64,000 nt of DNA, from NCBI GenBank assembly GCA_036560445.1, contig DATBRG010000033.1, forward strand, positions 1-64,000, given 5' to 3'. The position numbers and the translations under genes were made by a program. Under the pieces are notes generated by a model that saw only the letters and a program-made list of their open reading frames with translations, did not search any database and was not told where the DNA came from. This DNA is from DATBRG01 sp036560445. GTDB lineage: Bacteria > Pseudomonadota > Gammaproteobacteria > Burkholderiales > Methylophilaceae. Shown piece by piece: positions 1-7,749 of the stretch. Each line of letters begins with the position of its first letter. Positions within the stretch are counted from its first letter, which is position 1.

Positions 1-458
1 CGGTGCAAGCCTACTCCGTCTCAAAGGTGTCTGCTGCAAATGGGTACTATAGAAACAGACTTACTTCGACACTTGTAGATAAGTTTATAAATGGTGTGGT
101 TTGCGAATGGAATCCCGCTATGCCGGAATTTTCTGAAGTTAAATTTACAGAGGATATGTTCCTACTAGTCGAATCTTTAAAAAACTATACCTATATAAAG
201 TTCATAGAATCATCACGCCTCAAGGTGGCCGAATACAGAGGCTATGATATCGTTAAAGAGCTATTCATGATGTTGGATGATGGTGGTGCAGTATTATTAC
301 CTGATGACTTTAAAGACTGGCACGATAAAGCCAAAAATGAGCCTGATCGCAAAAGAGTAATATGTGATTTTATTGCAGGTATGACCGACAGTTACGCTAT
401 TGAATTTTATGGCCGCTTAAAATCAGAAAGTCCACAGTCTATATTCAAGCCTATATAG
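1..458 (+). CDS. C-terminal part of a Dgt-family dNTP triphosphohydrolase (cut by window edge)
   Basis: The reading frame is open from the left edge, so the N-terminal HD metal-binding domain is outside the window and only about 151 residues are visible. The end of the protein carries a stretch with FIAGMTD followed by YAIEFYGRL, the signature near the C-terminus of deoxyguanosinetriphosphate triphosphohydrolases (family knowledge). These enzymes remove triphosphate from dNTPs, and some starve phages of nucleotides. The DNA is AT-richer than the genes to the right and sits beside a tRNA-Asn 3'-end fragment, which suggests it belongs to a transferred island. A housekeeping role or a defence role cannot be separated from this fragment. 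Confidence 0.75.
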   Translation, partial: VQAYSVSKVSAANGYYRNRLTSTLVDKFINGVVCEWNPAMPEFSEVKFTEDMFLLVESLKNYTYIKFIESSRLKVAEYRGYDIVKELFMMLDDGGAVLLPDDFKDWHDKAKNEPDRKRVICDFIAGMTDSYAIEFYGRLKSESPQSIFKPI

Positions 459-561
459 GCTAAATTATAGAAATGCCACTAGATGCTGAATGGAATATAG
501 AACAAGTAAGAATAAAATACCAGATGAAAAAAACTGCATTACTGCAACCTTTTTAATCTAT
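459..561. other. AT-rich spacer between dNTPase gene and tRNA-Asn fragment
   Basis: About 100 bases without a convincing gene or terminator. Base composition continues that of the preceding dNTPase gene and differs from the more balanced DNA to the right of position 595, so the composition boundary falls close to the tRNA fragment. Confidence 0.5.
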
Positions 562-587
562 TGGCTCCTCGACCTAGGCTCGAACCA
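562..587 (-). other. tRNA-Asn 3'-end fragment, probable attachment-site scar
   Basis: Read on the minus strand, this stretch gives GTTCGAGC for the T loop, then CTAGG, then TCGAGGAG and CCA, which is the 3' quarter of a tRNA-Asn (bacterial tRNA-Asn typically ends in GAGGAGCCA). No D arm or anticodon arm follows in 588-660, so this is not a functional gene. Isolated tRNA 3' ends are left by tyrosine-recombinase integration of islands or prophages. The orientation would normally place the element to the right of the scar, whereas the AT-rich DNA is to the left, so the history is not simple. Confidence 0.65.
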
Positions 588-594
588 ATGTAAT

Positions 595-1497
595 TTAGAG
601 ACGTTGAAAGAAAGCCCAAATGACTGACGTTGCATCGATAGCGGTACTTGGTTCATCTGATCCGAATAATCGTTCAAATACGGGGCTTTTCTTACGCCCC
701 CCCCCGGGCCATTGGTGCCCTGCCCCTGCAATTGTTATCAGTTCCACCTCATTGCCGGAGGCACATGCAGAGAGGCTGGTTTCTACTACACCATTTTGAT
801 GAGAAACCGCAGCTTGGCAATTGCCTACTCGCCTGAATTTATCCAGAGTTTGGTGCAGGGGTAACCAGTCTACTTTGGCCACACCTTTTGAGCCATAACC
901 TCCATCGATAGGGATATGCTGGTCAGCCAAGCCGTGAATTTCTATTACCGATAATGCATGCGGGTTTTCACACGCTGACGAAAGGCCTCCCGCAACAGGG
1001 CCGATAGCAGCAATCGGGAAACTGCCCTCACAGGCGTAACGGTATGCGAGTGCGCCACCATTTGACATGCCTGTCATGTAAACCTTTTTTGAGTCAAAGT
1101 TCTCGTTATGAGAAATATCCTTGATGACTGAAGTGAGAAAGCCAAGATCATCAACCTTGTCTTTGGCTGCGGGGCCACAGCAATTTCCTGCATTCCAGCT
1201 TCGGCTGAGGCCATTAGGATACGCAACGATGAAGCCTTGGCGGTCTGCCAGCTCGTCCCATCCGTAAGACTTTTCTGCTTGAGAATCACTGCCGAATCCT
1301 CCATGCAGAACAATGACTAGTGGAACAGGAGTGCTGTGATTGATGTTTGCTGGCCTATACTCGATATATTCCCGGTTGTTTCCATCTATCAAAAGCTGAT
1401 GCACTTGTGCTTCACCGGCAAATGCGTGATGGGAGAAAAGGGAATTATAAGCAGCAAGTAAAGTAACGAAGAGGATGGCGCTAGACTTTTTAGGCAT
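595..1497 (-). CDS. Secreted PHB-depolymerase-like (LpqC-type) alpha/beta-hydrolase esterase
   Basis: This is a 300-residue secreted hydrolase of the poly(3-hydroxybutyrate) depolymerase/feruloyl-esterase group. A signal peptide of about 27 residues ends in AFA. The oxyanion motif HGG is at about 65-67, nucleophile Ser145 lies in GMSNGG, a likely Asp is at 192 and the catalytic His261 is in GAGHQWPG, so the triad is complete. The ATG at 1497 is chosen because GAGG lies about nine bases upstream; an in-frame ATG at 1512 has a poorer site. It could degrade extracellular polyester or ester-linked polysaccharide; the substrate is not visible from sequence. A nine-base G run in the coding strand lies just after the catalytic His codon. 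Confidence 0.8.
   Translation of the reverse strand: MPKKSSAILFVTLLAAYNSLFSHHAFAGEAQVHQLLIDGNNREYIEYRPANINHSTPVPLVIVLHGGFGSDSQAEKSYGWDELADRQGFIVAYPNGLSRSWNAGNCCGPAAKDKVDDLGFLTSVIKDISHNENFDSKKVYMTGMSNGGALAYRYACEGSFPIAAIGPVAGGLSSACENPHALSVIEIHGLADQHIPIDGGYGSKGVAKVDWLPLHQTLDKFRRVGNCQAAVSHQNGVVETSLSACASGNEVELITIAGAGHQWPGGGRKKSPVFERLFGSDEPSTAIDATSVIWAFFQRL
697..705. repeat. Homopolymer of nine C (nine G in coding strand) inside the esterase gene
   Basis: Nine consecutive C followed by GGG. It lies within the codons for GGGRKK after the catalytic His of the minus-strand esterase. Tracts of this length can slip during replication and switch a gene on or off, or can be a sequencing-error hot spot. 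The present length keeps the frame open. Confidence 0.7.
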
Positions 1498-1582
1498 GGC
1501 AGAAATCCTCATTTCTTTTAATGCAAATGGCCGCTTTCGGCCGATTTCAGGCTATCGCCCAATTTACGCCAGAAGTAATCAA

Positions 1583-2359
1583 TCATGGCTGCCATGCCGC
1601 CAGAAATTCCTGCCAATGAGCGCCAGGATAAGCGCTTAAAGTATCGTGGACCAACTGGATTTCACGTTGGGAAGATTCCGCATTCAGCGCACCACGCATC
1701 AACTGAAAACGCAGGAACACCAGATAGGTATTGGCAACATCGGTTTCACAGTAATTGCGGATGGCTTCGATTTCGCCATTTTTATAAGCATCCCACACCT
1801 TGCTGCCATCCATACCCAGCTTGCCGGGGAAGCCGCAGAGCTGGGCGATCTCATCCAGCGGAGCATTGGCGCGCGGCTGGTACATGGCCATTAAATCCAT
1901 GAGATCAAGATGCCGCATGTGGTAGCGGCTGATGTAGTTGTTCCACTTGAATTCGCGGTCATCCTCGCCCATATCCCAATAGCGCGGGGCCTGAATACCA
2001 TGCACCATGCCGCGGTAGTGCAGCACAGGCAGATCGAAGCCGCCGCCATTCCACGAAACAATATTGGGTGTGTATTTCTCAATGCCATCGAAGAAGCGCT
2101 GGATGATTTGGCCTTCCGGCTCATCCGGTGCGCCTAACGTCCAGACCTTGAAATTATTGCCCTCGCGCAAGGCACATGAAATAGCCACTACACGATGTTG
2201 GTGTAAAGGCAGGAAGTCGCTGCCGTTATGCTGGCGGCGCTTGTGGAAAGCGATATTTGCGACATCTTCCGCCGAGGTTTCAGCGGGTAAGTCATGCAGC
2301 TTTTTGAGGCCATCCGTATCGGGAATGGTCTCGATATCGAAGACTAAGGTTGGTGTCAT
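1583..2359 (-). CDS. Predicted 3'-5' exonuclease, PolB-like (DNA_pol_B_exo2 type)
   Basis: A 258-residue DEDD-superfamily exonuclease without a polymerase domain. The Exo I motif FDIETIP puts the first acidic pair at D8 and E10, SWNGGGFDLPVL in the middle resembles Exo II, and YCETDVANTY near residue 208 supplies the last acidic cluster. The family is annotated as PolB-like 3'-5' exonucleases of unknown cellular role, probably in repair or RNA/DNA end trimming. I use the ATG at 2359, preceded by GGGAAG, rather than an upstream TTG that would run into the palindromic element at 2373. It stands alone on the minus strand between the esterase and the ydbL operon. Confidence 0.8.
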   Translation of the reverse strand: MTPTLVFDIETIPDTDGLKKLHDLPAETSAEDVANIAFHKRRQHNGSDFLPLHQHRVVAISCALREGNNFKVWTLGAPDEPEGQIIQRFFDGIEKYTPNIVSWNGGGFDLPVLHYRGMVHGIQAPRYWDMGEDDREFKWNNYISRYHMRHLDLMDLMAMYQPRANAPLDEIAQLCGFPGKLGMDGSKVWDAYKNGEIEAIRNYCETDVANTYLVFLRFQLMRGALNAESSQREIQLVHDTLSAYPGAHWQEFLAAWQP

Positions 2360-2372
2360 CTTGCGGCTTCCC

Positions 2373-2472
2373 AATCAGGAGTAGTGCAAGGCGGCAAGGA
2401 TGAAACGGCGCGACAGTACATTCAGTACGGCAAGCCGTTAAAGAGGCAGCCAACGCTGCAATCGTCCTGATT
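2373..2472. repeat. Intergenic palindromic element (copy B)
   Basis: About 100 bp bounded by AATCAGGA (2373-2380) and its complement TCCTGATT (2465-2472). Inside are AACGGC (2404-2409) paired with GCCGTT (2434-2439) and a central hairpin GTAC-ATTCA-GTAC (2416-2428). The layout CAAGGC, arm, central five-base ATTNA loop, opposite arm matches the element at 4948-5032 although the arm sequences differ. It separates the exonuclease gene from ydbL. Confidence 0.6.
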
Positions 2473-2483
2473 CGGAGGCCGCA

Positions 2484-2906
2484 TTATTTTTTGGCCCAAC
2501 TGCCGCTAGCATCTTGGTACCACCAGCCACTTTGCGCTTTTTGCACCCAGCGCTGGGCAAAGGTGTTGCGCACTTCAGCTTCCCATTCCGGGTGGCCGTT
2601 GGCGGTGGCAATTTCCTTGTATAACGCATTGCGGTCATTATTCTCGGCCGCCACCAGTGAATTCACTTTTTGCCGCTGGGAGAGTGGTACGGCATTGGTA
2701 TCGTGCACTGCCACAAGCGCATCCCGCGTGAGGCCAACAGCACCACTGGCATAAAAACCGGCAAGCTCGCCGTGACGGCTCTGCATACTCGACTTGAGCG
2801 AAGATATGGCAGGAGTGTTGATTTCGAGATCCGCAGCCGCCAGCGCAAATGGCGTTGCCAGCAGGGTTGATAATAGAAGGCAAAAGGCAAATAGACGATT
2901 TTTCAT
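2484..2906 (-). CDS. ydbL: YdbL-family (DUF1318) periplasmic protein
   Basis: A 140-residue protein with a cleavable signal peptide (hydrophobic to about residue 23, ending in LAAA), then a DUF1318-type domain with the typical NSLVAAENNDR and LYKEIATANG segments and a C-terminal GWWYQDASG. In E. coli the equivalent periplasmic protein is encoded with YdbH and YnbE and limits assembly of YnbE, acting like a chaperone for the inter-membrane phospholipid transporter (family knowledge). Here it is the last of three genes in the same order, ydbH-ynbE-ydbL, on the minus strand, which strongly supports the call. Confidence 0.88.
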   Translation of the reverse strand: MKNRLFAFCLLLSTLLATPFALAAADLEINTPAISSLKSSMQSRHGELAGFYASGAVGLTRDALVAVHDTNAVPLSQRQKVNSLVAAENNDRNALYKEIATANGHPEWEAEVRNTFAQRWVQKAQSGWWYQDASGSWAKK

Positions 2907-2935
2907 GATGTTTTCCTAAAGTTGGCTAACGCGCC

Positions 2936-3106
2936 TTACTTGGCGGGCTCGTCGGCGGGGGCTTGCTGATCTTTCTTGATCTGCCATACCTCATCAATAA
3001 TCTTGTCAGCAGCTTTTTCTGCCGCAGCTGCCGGGAAATAAATATTTATCGTCACGCAGGCGCTCAAGAAGGCAGCCATGGGTAACAACCACATCCATGT
3101 TTTCAT
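2936..3106 (-). CDS. ynbE: YnbE-family outer-membrane lipoprotein (56 residues)
   Basis: A very small gene between ydbH and ydbL, easy to miss because it encodes only 56 residues. The start MKTWMWLLPM is followed by a lipobox LSAC with Cys17, then VTINIYFPAAAAEKAAD, which is the conserved YnbE signature. The mature protein is about 40 residues and is predicted to be lipidated and sorted to the outer membrane. In E. coli YnbE multimerises into a beta structure that joins the YdbH bridge to the outer membrane. It starts 10 bases after the ydbH stop codon, and its stop lies 29 bases before the ydbL start. The acidic tail ADEPAK is of no known function. Confidence 0.88.
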   Translation of the reverse strand: MKTWMWLLPMAAFLSACVTINIYFPAAAAEKAADKIIDEVWQIKKDQQAPADEPAK

Positions 3107-3116
3107 AGTATTGATC

Positions 3117-4913
3117 CTAATTGATGACGGGCTTGGTATTGCTGTCGGTAATGCGCTTGATGCGGCTCAGCAGTTCGCCCCAACTTACGCTGTGATTGTA
3201 CCCCATGACCGTAATGGAGGGGATGCCACTCCCTTTAACGATGATGTACCCCTGCGACGTTGACTCAACGCCATCCATTTGGCAAATATCGTTGCGCAAA
3301 CGGCAGCTCAGGCCAAGCTTATCGTAGTTAAACTCCTTGAAAAACCGCAGGAAGCTACGCTGGATGGCAGCAGCAGCGCCTGCCCCACCCAAGGCAGAAA
3401 TGTTTTCCACCGCGCGTTGGGAAATCTTTTTGGGATAACGGCCGGGACTGCTCTGCACAGAGGCATCAAAATTCACCGGCTGCCAGTTGGCAAGCTGCAG
3501 GTTGCTGACATTGCCATCGAGCTTGCCCTCGATTGCGCCAAAGGAGAAAGTACGGGTAAGCTCGCCAAGATCAAGATTACGTAATTGCATGTTGGCACTG
3601 AGTCTCGGGGCTATGCCTAGCGGTTCCTGCATAGTCAGATTGGTAACTGTTGCCGTGCCGTCAAACACATTGAACTGCATGGCACCATCCGTCGTCAGTT
3701 GCCCATCGGTATAAGTCACAAGCGGTATGGAGGCCGACACCTTGCCCTGCAGGCGCGGCCAACCTAGGGCGTGGCTCAATTCGCTCATGGTGATGGGCGC
3801 CAGGTTAGCCCGCAGGTGCCAGTGCCAATCACCAGCCACCCGGGCGGCGGAAACATCAGAGAGGTTCAAGGCACCATCCAGGATAGGCATCTTGAGTTGG
3901 GGCGCAGTCAGTGCATAGCGGTTGAGGTCAGCCGTCAGGTTAGTTACGCCCAACGGTATATGCAACAGGTGACCGCCCTGGTAGCTGAGCTTGACGGTTT
4001 TGGCCTCGTCAAAATCCCACGGAATATTGGCGTTGAGCTTGTATAGCGCAAAGCGGCCGTTTTTATCTTCGATATCTGCATTATTCAACTGGAGCTGGAA
4101 GGCATCTAATTCAGCGTCCTTCATCGTCAGGTTTAACCCGACATCACCCGCCATCTCCAGATTGTTGAGTGAGGTTTTTTCCAATAGCGGCTTCAACAGC
4201 AATGGATAAAGGGTTGCCAGATCAAGGCTTGGGGCTACCAGTGACAAGCTCTCAAATTTCTTATCACTAAGCCTTAGCTGGCCACTGGCAGTCATCTGGC
4301 CGACATTTTTCAGGTTCAGGCTGGCGTTATCTATTGTGAGGAATTGCTGGTCGAGCTGACCACTGGCCTGCAGTTGATGACCCCCTGAGGCAAAATAGAA
4401 TGGCTGCCAGAATACTTCGCCGCTGGCCCAATCTATGGCTGTATTCCAGCGCCACAGGCTGGCTTCCTGTGTGGCTCTGATGCTGACTTTTCCTGTGACT
4501 TTCTCACCAGCATGCAAACCCGATACATCACTAAAACTAGCTTCATTAAAGGACAAATCGGCCGATAGCTGTGGTTTTTGTGCGGTGATAGCGAGCGAGA
4601 ATGGTAGCTTGATACGTGCGGTGCTCAGCGAGCCGCCATCGCAGCTCCAGGTGCCCGGCTTTGGGTTTGTGAATGCGGCACAGGAAAGGCTCGCATCCCC
4701 CCATTCCTTGTCATCAGCTGATTTAAGCTGGCCCTTAAGCTTTAAGGCATGCCCTAAACGATAGTCGAGCTTGATATTGCGCGCTTGGGTCGCCGGGCTA
4801 TCCAGTGAGCCGATTTCAATGCTGATACTGCTGATGGCATAAGCGTTGGCGACATAAAGAAACCCACCAATCAAAGCAAGCAATTGCAAGACTTGGTTCT
4901 GGAGGGTTCGCAT
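3117..4913 (-). CDS. ydbH: YdbH-type AsmA-like inter-membrane phospholipid transport protein
   Basis: A 598-residue protein with one N-terminal membrane anchor (about residues 10-28) and a long region of repeated amphipathic beta segments, as in the AsmA-like bridge proteins TamB, YhdP and YdbH. The C-terminal region with ALGGAGAAAAIQRSFLRFF resembles the conserved end of the YdbH family (PF11739, wrongly named dicarboxylate transport). YdbH spans the periplasm and moves phospholipids between membranes with partial redundancy to TamB and YhdP. This one is clearly shorter than the roughly 880-residue E. coli protein. Placement directly before ynbE and ydbL makes the identity firm. No TamB or YhdP homologue lies in the window. 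Confidence 0.82.
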   Translation of the reverse strand: MRTLQNQVLQLLALIGGFLYVANAYAISSISIEIGSLDSPATQARNIKLDYRLGHALKLKGQLKSADDKEWGDASLSCAAFTNPKPGTWSCDGGSLSTARIKLPFSLAITAQKPQLSADLSFNEASFSDVSGLHAGEKVTGKVSIRATQEASLWRWNTAIDWASGEVFWQPFYFASGGHQLQASGQLDQQFLTIDNASLNLKNVGQMTASGQLRLSDKKFESLSLVAPSLDLATLYPLLLKPLLEKTSLNNLEMAGDVGLNLTMKDAELDAFQLQLNNADIEDKNGRFALYKLNANIPWDFDEAKTVKLSYQGGHLLHIPLGVTNLTADLNRYALTAPQLKMPILDGALNLSDVSAARVAGDWHWHLRANLAPITMSELSHALGWPRLQGKVSASIPLVTYTDGQLTTDGAMQFNVFDGTATVTNLTMQEPLGIAPRLSANMQLRNLDLGELTRTFSFGAIEGKLDGNVSNLQLANWQPVNFDASVQSSPGRYPKKISQRAVENISALGGAGAAAAIQRSFLRFFKEFNYDKLGLSCRLRNDICQMDGVESTSQGYIIVKGSGIPSITVMGYNHSVSWGELLSRIKRITDSNTKPVIN

Positions 4914-4947
4914 CTTGGTTACTATGCCAGAAAATTCATGGTTCTAA

Positions 4948-5032
4948 GTGAGACAAGGCACGAATAAAAAATTCAGCCGCAGCATAGATTAACTATGTAA
5001 CGATGAATTTTTTATTCGTAGCGAAGTATCAC
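4948..5032. repeat. Intergenic palindromic element (copy A)
   Basis: An 85-bp near-palindrome between ydbH and cysM. Perfect 16-base arms ACGAATAAAAAATTCA (4960-4975) and TGAATTTTTTATTCGT (5004-5019) flank a central hairpin CATAG-ATTAA-CTATG (4983-4997); outer GTGA and TCAC complete it. It shares architecture, but not arm sequence, with copy B. It could form a cruciform or a strong RNA hairpin in the 3' end of a cysM-strand transcript's upstream region. The two flanking genes both read on the minus strand, so the element precedes ydbH. Confidence 0.7.
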
Positions 5033-5048
5033 GACGAAATATGAATTT

Positions 5049-5936
5049 TTAGCCTGGAAAAACTCCGGTGGAGAGGTAACGGTCACCTCTGTCGCAAACG
5101 ATGGAGACGATGACAGCATTCTCAACTTGTTTGGATAATTGCAATGCCGCGTAAAGCGCGCCGCCAGAGGAGATGCCTGCAAAGATGCCTTCCTCGCTTG
5201 CTAGCCGCCTTGTGGTTTTCTCGGCGTCTTTCTGGCCAACATGTATCAACTGGTCTACACGGCTGGCATCGTAAATCTTGGGCAGGTATTCCTCAGGCCA
5301 CTTACGGATACCAGGGATCTGCGCACCTTCTTCCGGCTGTACGCCAATGATCTGGATTTTAGGGTTTTGCTCTTTCAGGTAACGTGAGGTGCCCATGATG
5401 GTACCCGTGGTACCCATGCTGGAAACGAAATGCGTCACCTTGCCAGCGGTATCGCGCCAGATTTCCGGGCCGGTGCTTTCATAATGCGCCAGCGGGTTAT
5501 CCGGATTACCGAACTGGTCAAGCACGATGCCTTCGCCCTCGGCCTGCATCTTCATCGCTACGTCTCGCGCAAGCTCCATGCTGCCATCCTTGGGCGTTAA
5601 GACCAACTCAGCGCCAAAAGCTTTCATGCTCTGGCGGCGCTCCAGAGTCTGGTTATCCGGCATCACCAGCACCATCTTGTAGCCGCGCATGGCAGCCACC
5701 ATCGCCAGCGCGATACCAGTGTTGCCGGAGGTTGCCTCGATCAGCGTATCTCCGGGCTTGATATCGCCGCGCGCCTCAGCGTGCTTGATCATGGAAAGTG
5801 CCGGGCGGTCTTTCACCGAGCCTGCAGGGTTATTGCCTTCCAGTTTCACCAGTATCGTGTTGCTGGTGCTTCCGGGCAGTCGTTTCAATTGGACTAGCGG
5901 CGTATTGCCGACATAATCTTCCAGGGTTTTATACAT
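5049..5936 (-). CDS. cysM: Cysteine synthase B (O-acetylserine sulfhydrylase)
   Basis: A 295-residue PLP enzyme that makes cysteine from O-acetylserine and sulfide (or thiosulfate for the B isozyme). The N-terminus YKTLEDYVGNTPLVQL, the PLP-lysine motif GSVKDRPAL, the phosphate-grasping EATSGNTGIAL and SSMGTTGTIMG are all present, and the length matches CysM rather than the longer CysK. The start at 5936 lies 13 bases after the end of dsbB, so the two probably share a transcript. Cytoplasmic sulfur assimilation role is secure. Confidence 0.93.
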   Translation of the reverse strand: MYKTLEDYVGNTPLVQLKRLPGSTSNTILVKLEGNNPAGSVKDRPALSMIKHAEARGDIKPGDTLIEATSGNTGIALAMVAAMRGYKMVLVMPDNQTLERRQSMKAFGAELVLTPKDGSMELARDVAMKMQAEGEGIVLDQFGNPDNPLAHYESTGPEIWRDTAGKVTHFVSSMGTTGTIMGTSRYLKEQNPKIQIIGVQPEEGAQIPGIRKWPEEYLPKIYDASRVDQLIHVGQKDAEKTTRRLASEEGIFAGISSGGALYAALQLSKQVENAVIVSIVCDRGDRYLSTGVFPG

Positions 5937-5949
5937 TGTGTTTTCTTAA

Positions 5950-6450
5950 TTATTGCTTAGGCAAAGTCGCAAGATAAATTGCGTAAACCGCCAACAGTAC
6001 GAAGCAGGCTAGCGAAAGCTGGGGAATGGTGAGGCCGAACAGGGTCCAGTCTATTTTCGAGCATTCACCAGTGCCTTTGAATACGAGGTCCAGGGCTTTT
6101 TTCATGGGGAAGGTATCAAAAATATAATCGAAACCAGCACCACACTCGGCCATGACTTTATCCGGATTAGCCTGTATCCAGATATGGCGTTCGGCGATAC
6201 CCACACCAGCCACAGCAACGATGAATTGCAGGAAACCGTAGACACGGCGGCCAATTTGCGCCGGGTTATGCAATGCAGCAATGAGGAACAGCACACCCAT
6301 GGACATATAAGTGATGCGTTGGGAAATGCATAGCGGGCAAGGCTCGAGATGGTTTTTTTGCTGGATATACAAAGCAAAGGCCACCAGCCCAAAACAGGCA
6401 AGGAGGCCAAGTAGATAGCCAATTCTGCCGGCAAGAAGTTTATTCATCAT
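5950..6450 (-). CDS. dsbB: Disulfide bond formation protein B
   Basis: A 166-residue inner-membrane protein with four predicted transmembrane helices that reoxidises DsbA and passes electrons to quinone. The first periplasmic loop carries the redox pair Cys38-Cys41 in CPLC, and the second periplasmic loop carries the other pair (one Cys in AECGAGF, one in GTGECSK). The Arg of CISQR following the first pair is the conserved quinone-site residue. It is divergent from xseA across a 54-bp gap and is followed closely by cysM. Confidence 0.93.
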   Translation of the reverse strand: MMNKLLAGRIGYLLGLLACFGLVAFALYIQQKNHLEPCPLCISQRITYMSMGVLFLIAALHNPAQIGRRVYGFLQFIVAVAGVGIAERHIWIQANPDKVMAECGAGFDYIFDTFPMKKALDLVFKGTGECSKIDWTLFGLTIPQLSLACFVLLAVYAIYLATLPKQ

Positions 6451-6468
6451 GGTGTGTAGTTTAACCTT

Positions 6469-6474
6469 TATAAT
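6469..6474 (+). promoter_or_regulatory. Probable sigma-70 -10 box for xseA
   Basis: A perfect TATAAT lies 30 bases before the xseA ATG in the short dsbB/xseA divergent gap. No good -35 hexamer stands at the ideal distance, so the promoter is only moderately supported. Confidence 0.4.
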
Positions 6475-6504
6475 TTGGCGTTATTGTAACGGATAACACG
6501 CCAG

Positions 6505-7734
6505 ATGGCCGATAGCACCTCTCCAGCAGCTCCCAGAGTACTGACAGTCACTGAACTGAATCGTTTAGCGCGGGATGTCCTGGAACGCAGTTTCCCCTTG
6601 TTTTGGGTTAGCGGCGAAGTATCCAACATGACACGCGCCGCTTCCGGCCACTGGTATTTTTCGCTGAAGGATAGTGGTGCCCAGGTGCGTTGTGTCATGT
6701 TCCGTGGCCGTAACAGCTACCTCGACTGGCAACCGAAAGAAGGCGACAAAGTTGAAGCGAGAGCGCTGGTCACGCTGTATGAAGCACGTGGCGATTTCCA
6801 GCTAACGGTTGAATTCCTCCAGCGCGCCGGCCTAGGCGCCTTGTTTGAAGCCTATGAACGCCTGCGCAGCAAGCTTGAAGCGGAAGGCTTATTTGACGCC
6901 AGCCGTAAACGCCCTATCCCTGGTCATCCACGCCAGATAGGCATTGTGACCTCGGCAGATGCCGCAGCCCTGCGCGACGTGCTGACAACGCTAAAGCGCC
7001 GCATGCCAACTATTCCCGTTATTATTTACCCAACGCCTGTACAGGGTAAGGCTGCCGCGCCCCAGATTGCTGCTGCCATCAATCATGCCAGCCAACGTGC
7101 TGAATGCGATGTACTCATCATCTGCCGCGGCGGTGGCAGTATTGAAGACCTCTGGCAATTCAACGAAGAAATCGTCGCCCGTGCAATTGCCGATTGTGCC
7201 ATCCCCACCATCAGTGGCGTTGGCCATGAGACTGATTTCACCATCGCTGATTTCGTTGCCGACCAGCGTGCCGCCACACCCACCGCTGCCGCTGAACTGG
7301 CTACGCCCAATCGCGTAGCGATGCTGAATCGCCTGCAACAGTTACAGCAGAGCATGGCGCGGCAGCTAAGCTATGTAATCAACAGCCGCGCGCAACAACT
7401 TGATTTCCTGGCGCGGCGCCTGCTCTCGCCATCGCAACAATTGGCCCACAAACTCAGCCACCTTGGACAACTCAAGCTACGTTTGCAGGCTGCTTTGGAC
7501 AAACGCTTGCAACAGCAACAACAGCTGCTCTTGCGGCTGGGGCAGAGCCTCGACCACCTCAACCCGCAGGCAGTATTGGGGCGGGGTTATGCACTTGTAC
7601 ATAACACAGAAGGACAATTGATACGCAGCAGCAAGCAATTGGCAAAAGGCCAAGCCATAATGTTGTCGCTGGGCGAAGGCAGCGCCAATGCAGAAGTGAC
7701 TTCGCTGGAAATTGGCGCACAAGACCAGCATTAG
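6505..7734 (+). CDS. xseA: Exodeoxyribonuclease VII large subunit
   Basis: A 409-residue large subunit of the single-strand-specific exonuclease VII. The N-terminal OB-fold is visible as WVSGEVSNMTRAASGHWYFS, the catalytic core includes GKAAAPQIAAAI, CRGGGSIEDLWQFN and GVGHETDFTIADFVADQRAATPT as separate conserved blocks, and a long glutamine-rich coiled coil spans roughly residues 275-345. The C-terminus contains NPQAVLGRGYALV, the usual XseA ending. It pairs with the small subunit XseB, which is not in the window. The gene converges with the TPR gene with only 15 bases between stops and no visible terminator. Confidence 0.94.
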   Translation: MADSTSPAAPRVLTVTELNRLARDVLERSFPLFWVSGEVSNMTRAASGHWYFSLKDSGAQVRCVMFRGRNSYLDWQPKEGDKVEARALVTLYEARGDFQLTVEFLQRAGLGALFEAYERLRSKLEAEGLFDASRKRPIPGHPRQIGIVTSADAAALRDVLTTLKRRMPTIPVIIYPTPVQGKAAAPQIAAAINHASQRAECDVLIICRGGGSIEDLWQFNEEIVARAIADCAIPTISGVGHETDFTIADFVADQRAATPTAAAELATPNRVAMLNRLQQLQQSMARQLSYVINSRAQQLDFLARRLLSPSQQLAHKLSHLGQLKLRLQAALDKRLQQQQQLLLRLGQSLDHLNPQAVLGRGYALVHNTEGQLIRSSKQLAKGQAIMLSLGEGSANAEVTSLEIGAQDQH

Positions 7735-7749
7735 TATTTAGTGCGGGGG

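Noticed and set aside
562..660. Possible complete tRNA-Asn gene
   Set aside because: Only the T loop, 3' acceptor strand and CCA are seen; the D and anticodon arms are absent in the adjoining bases.
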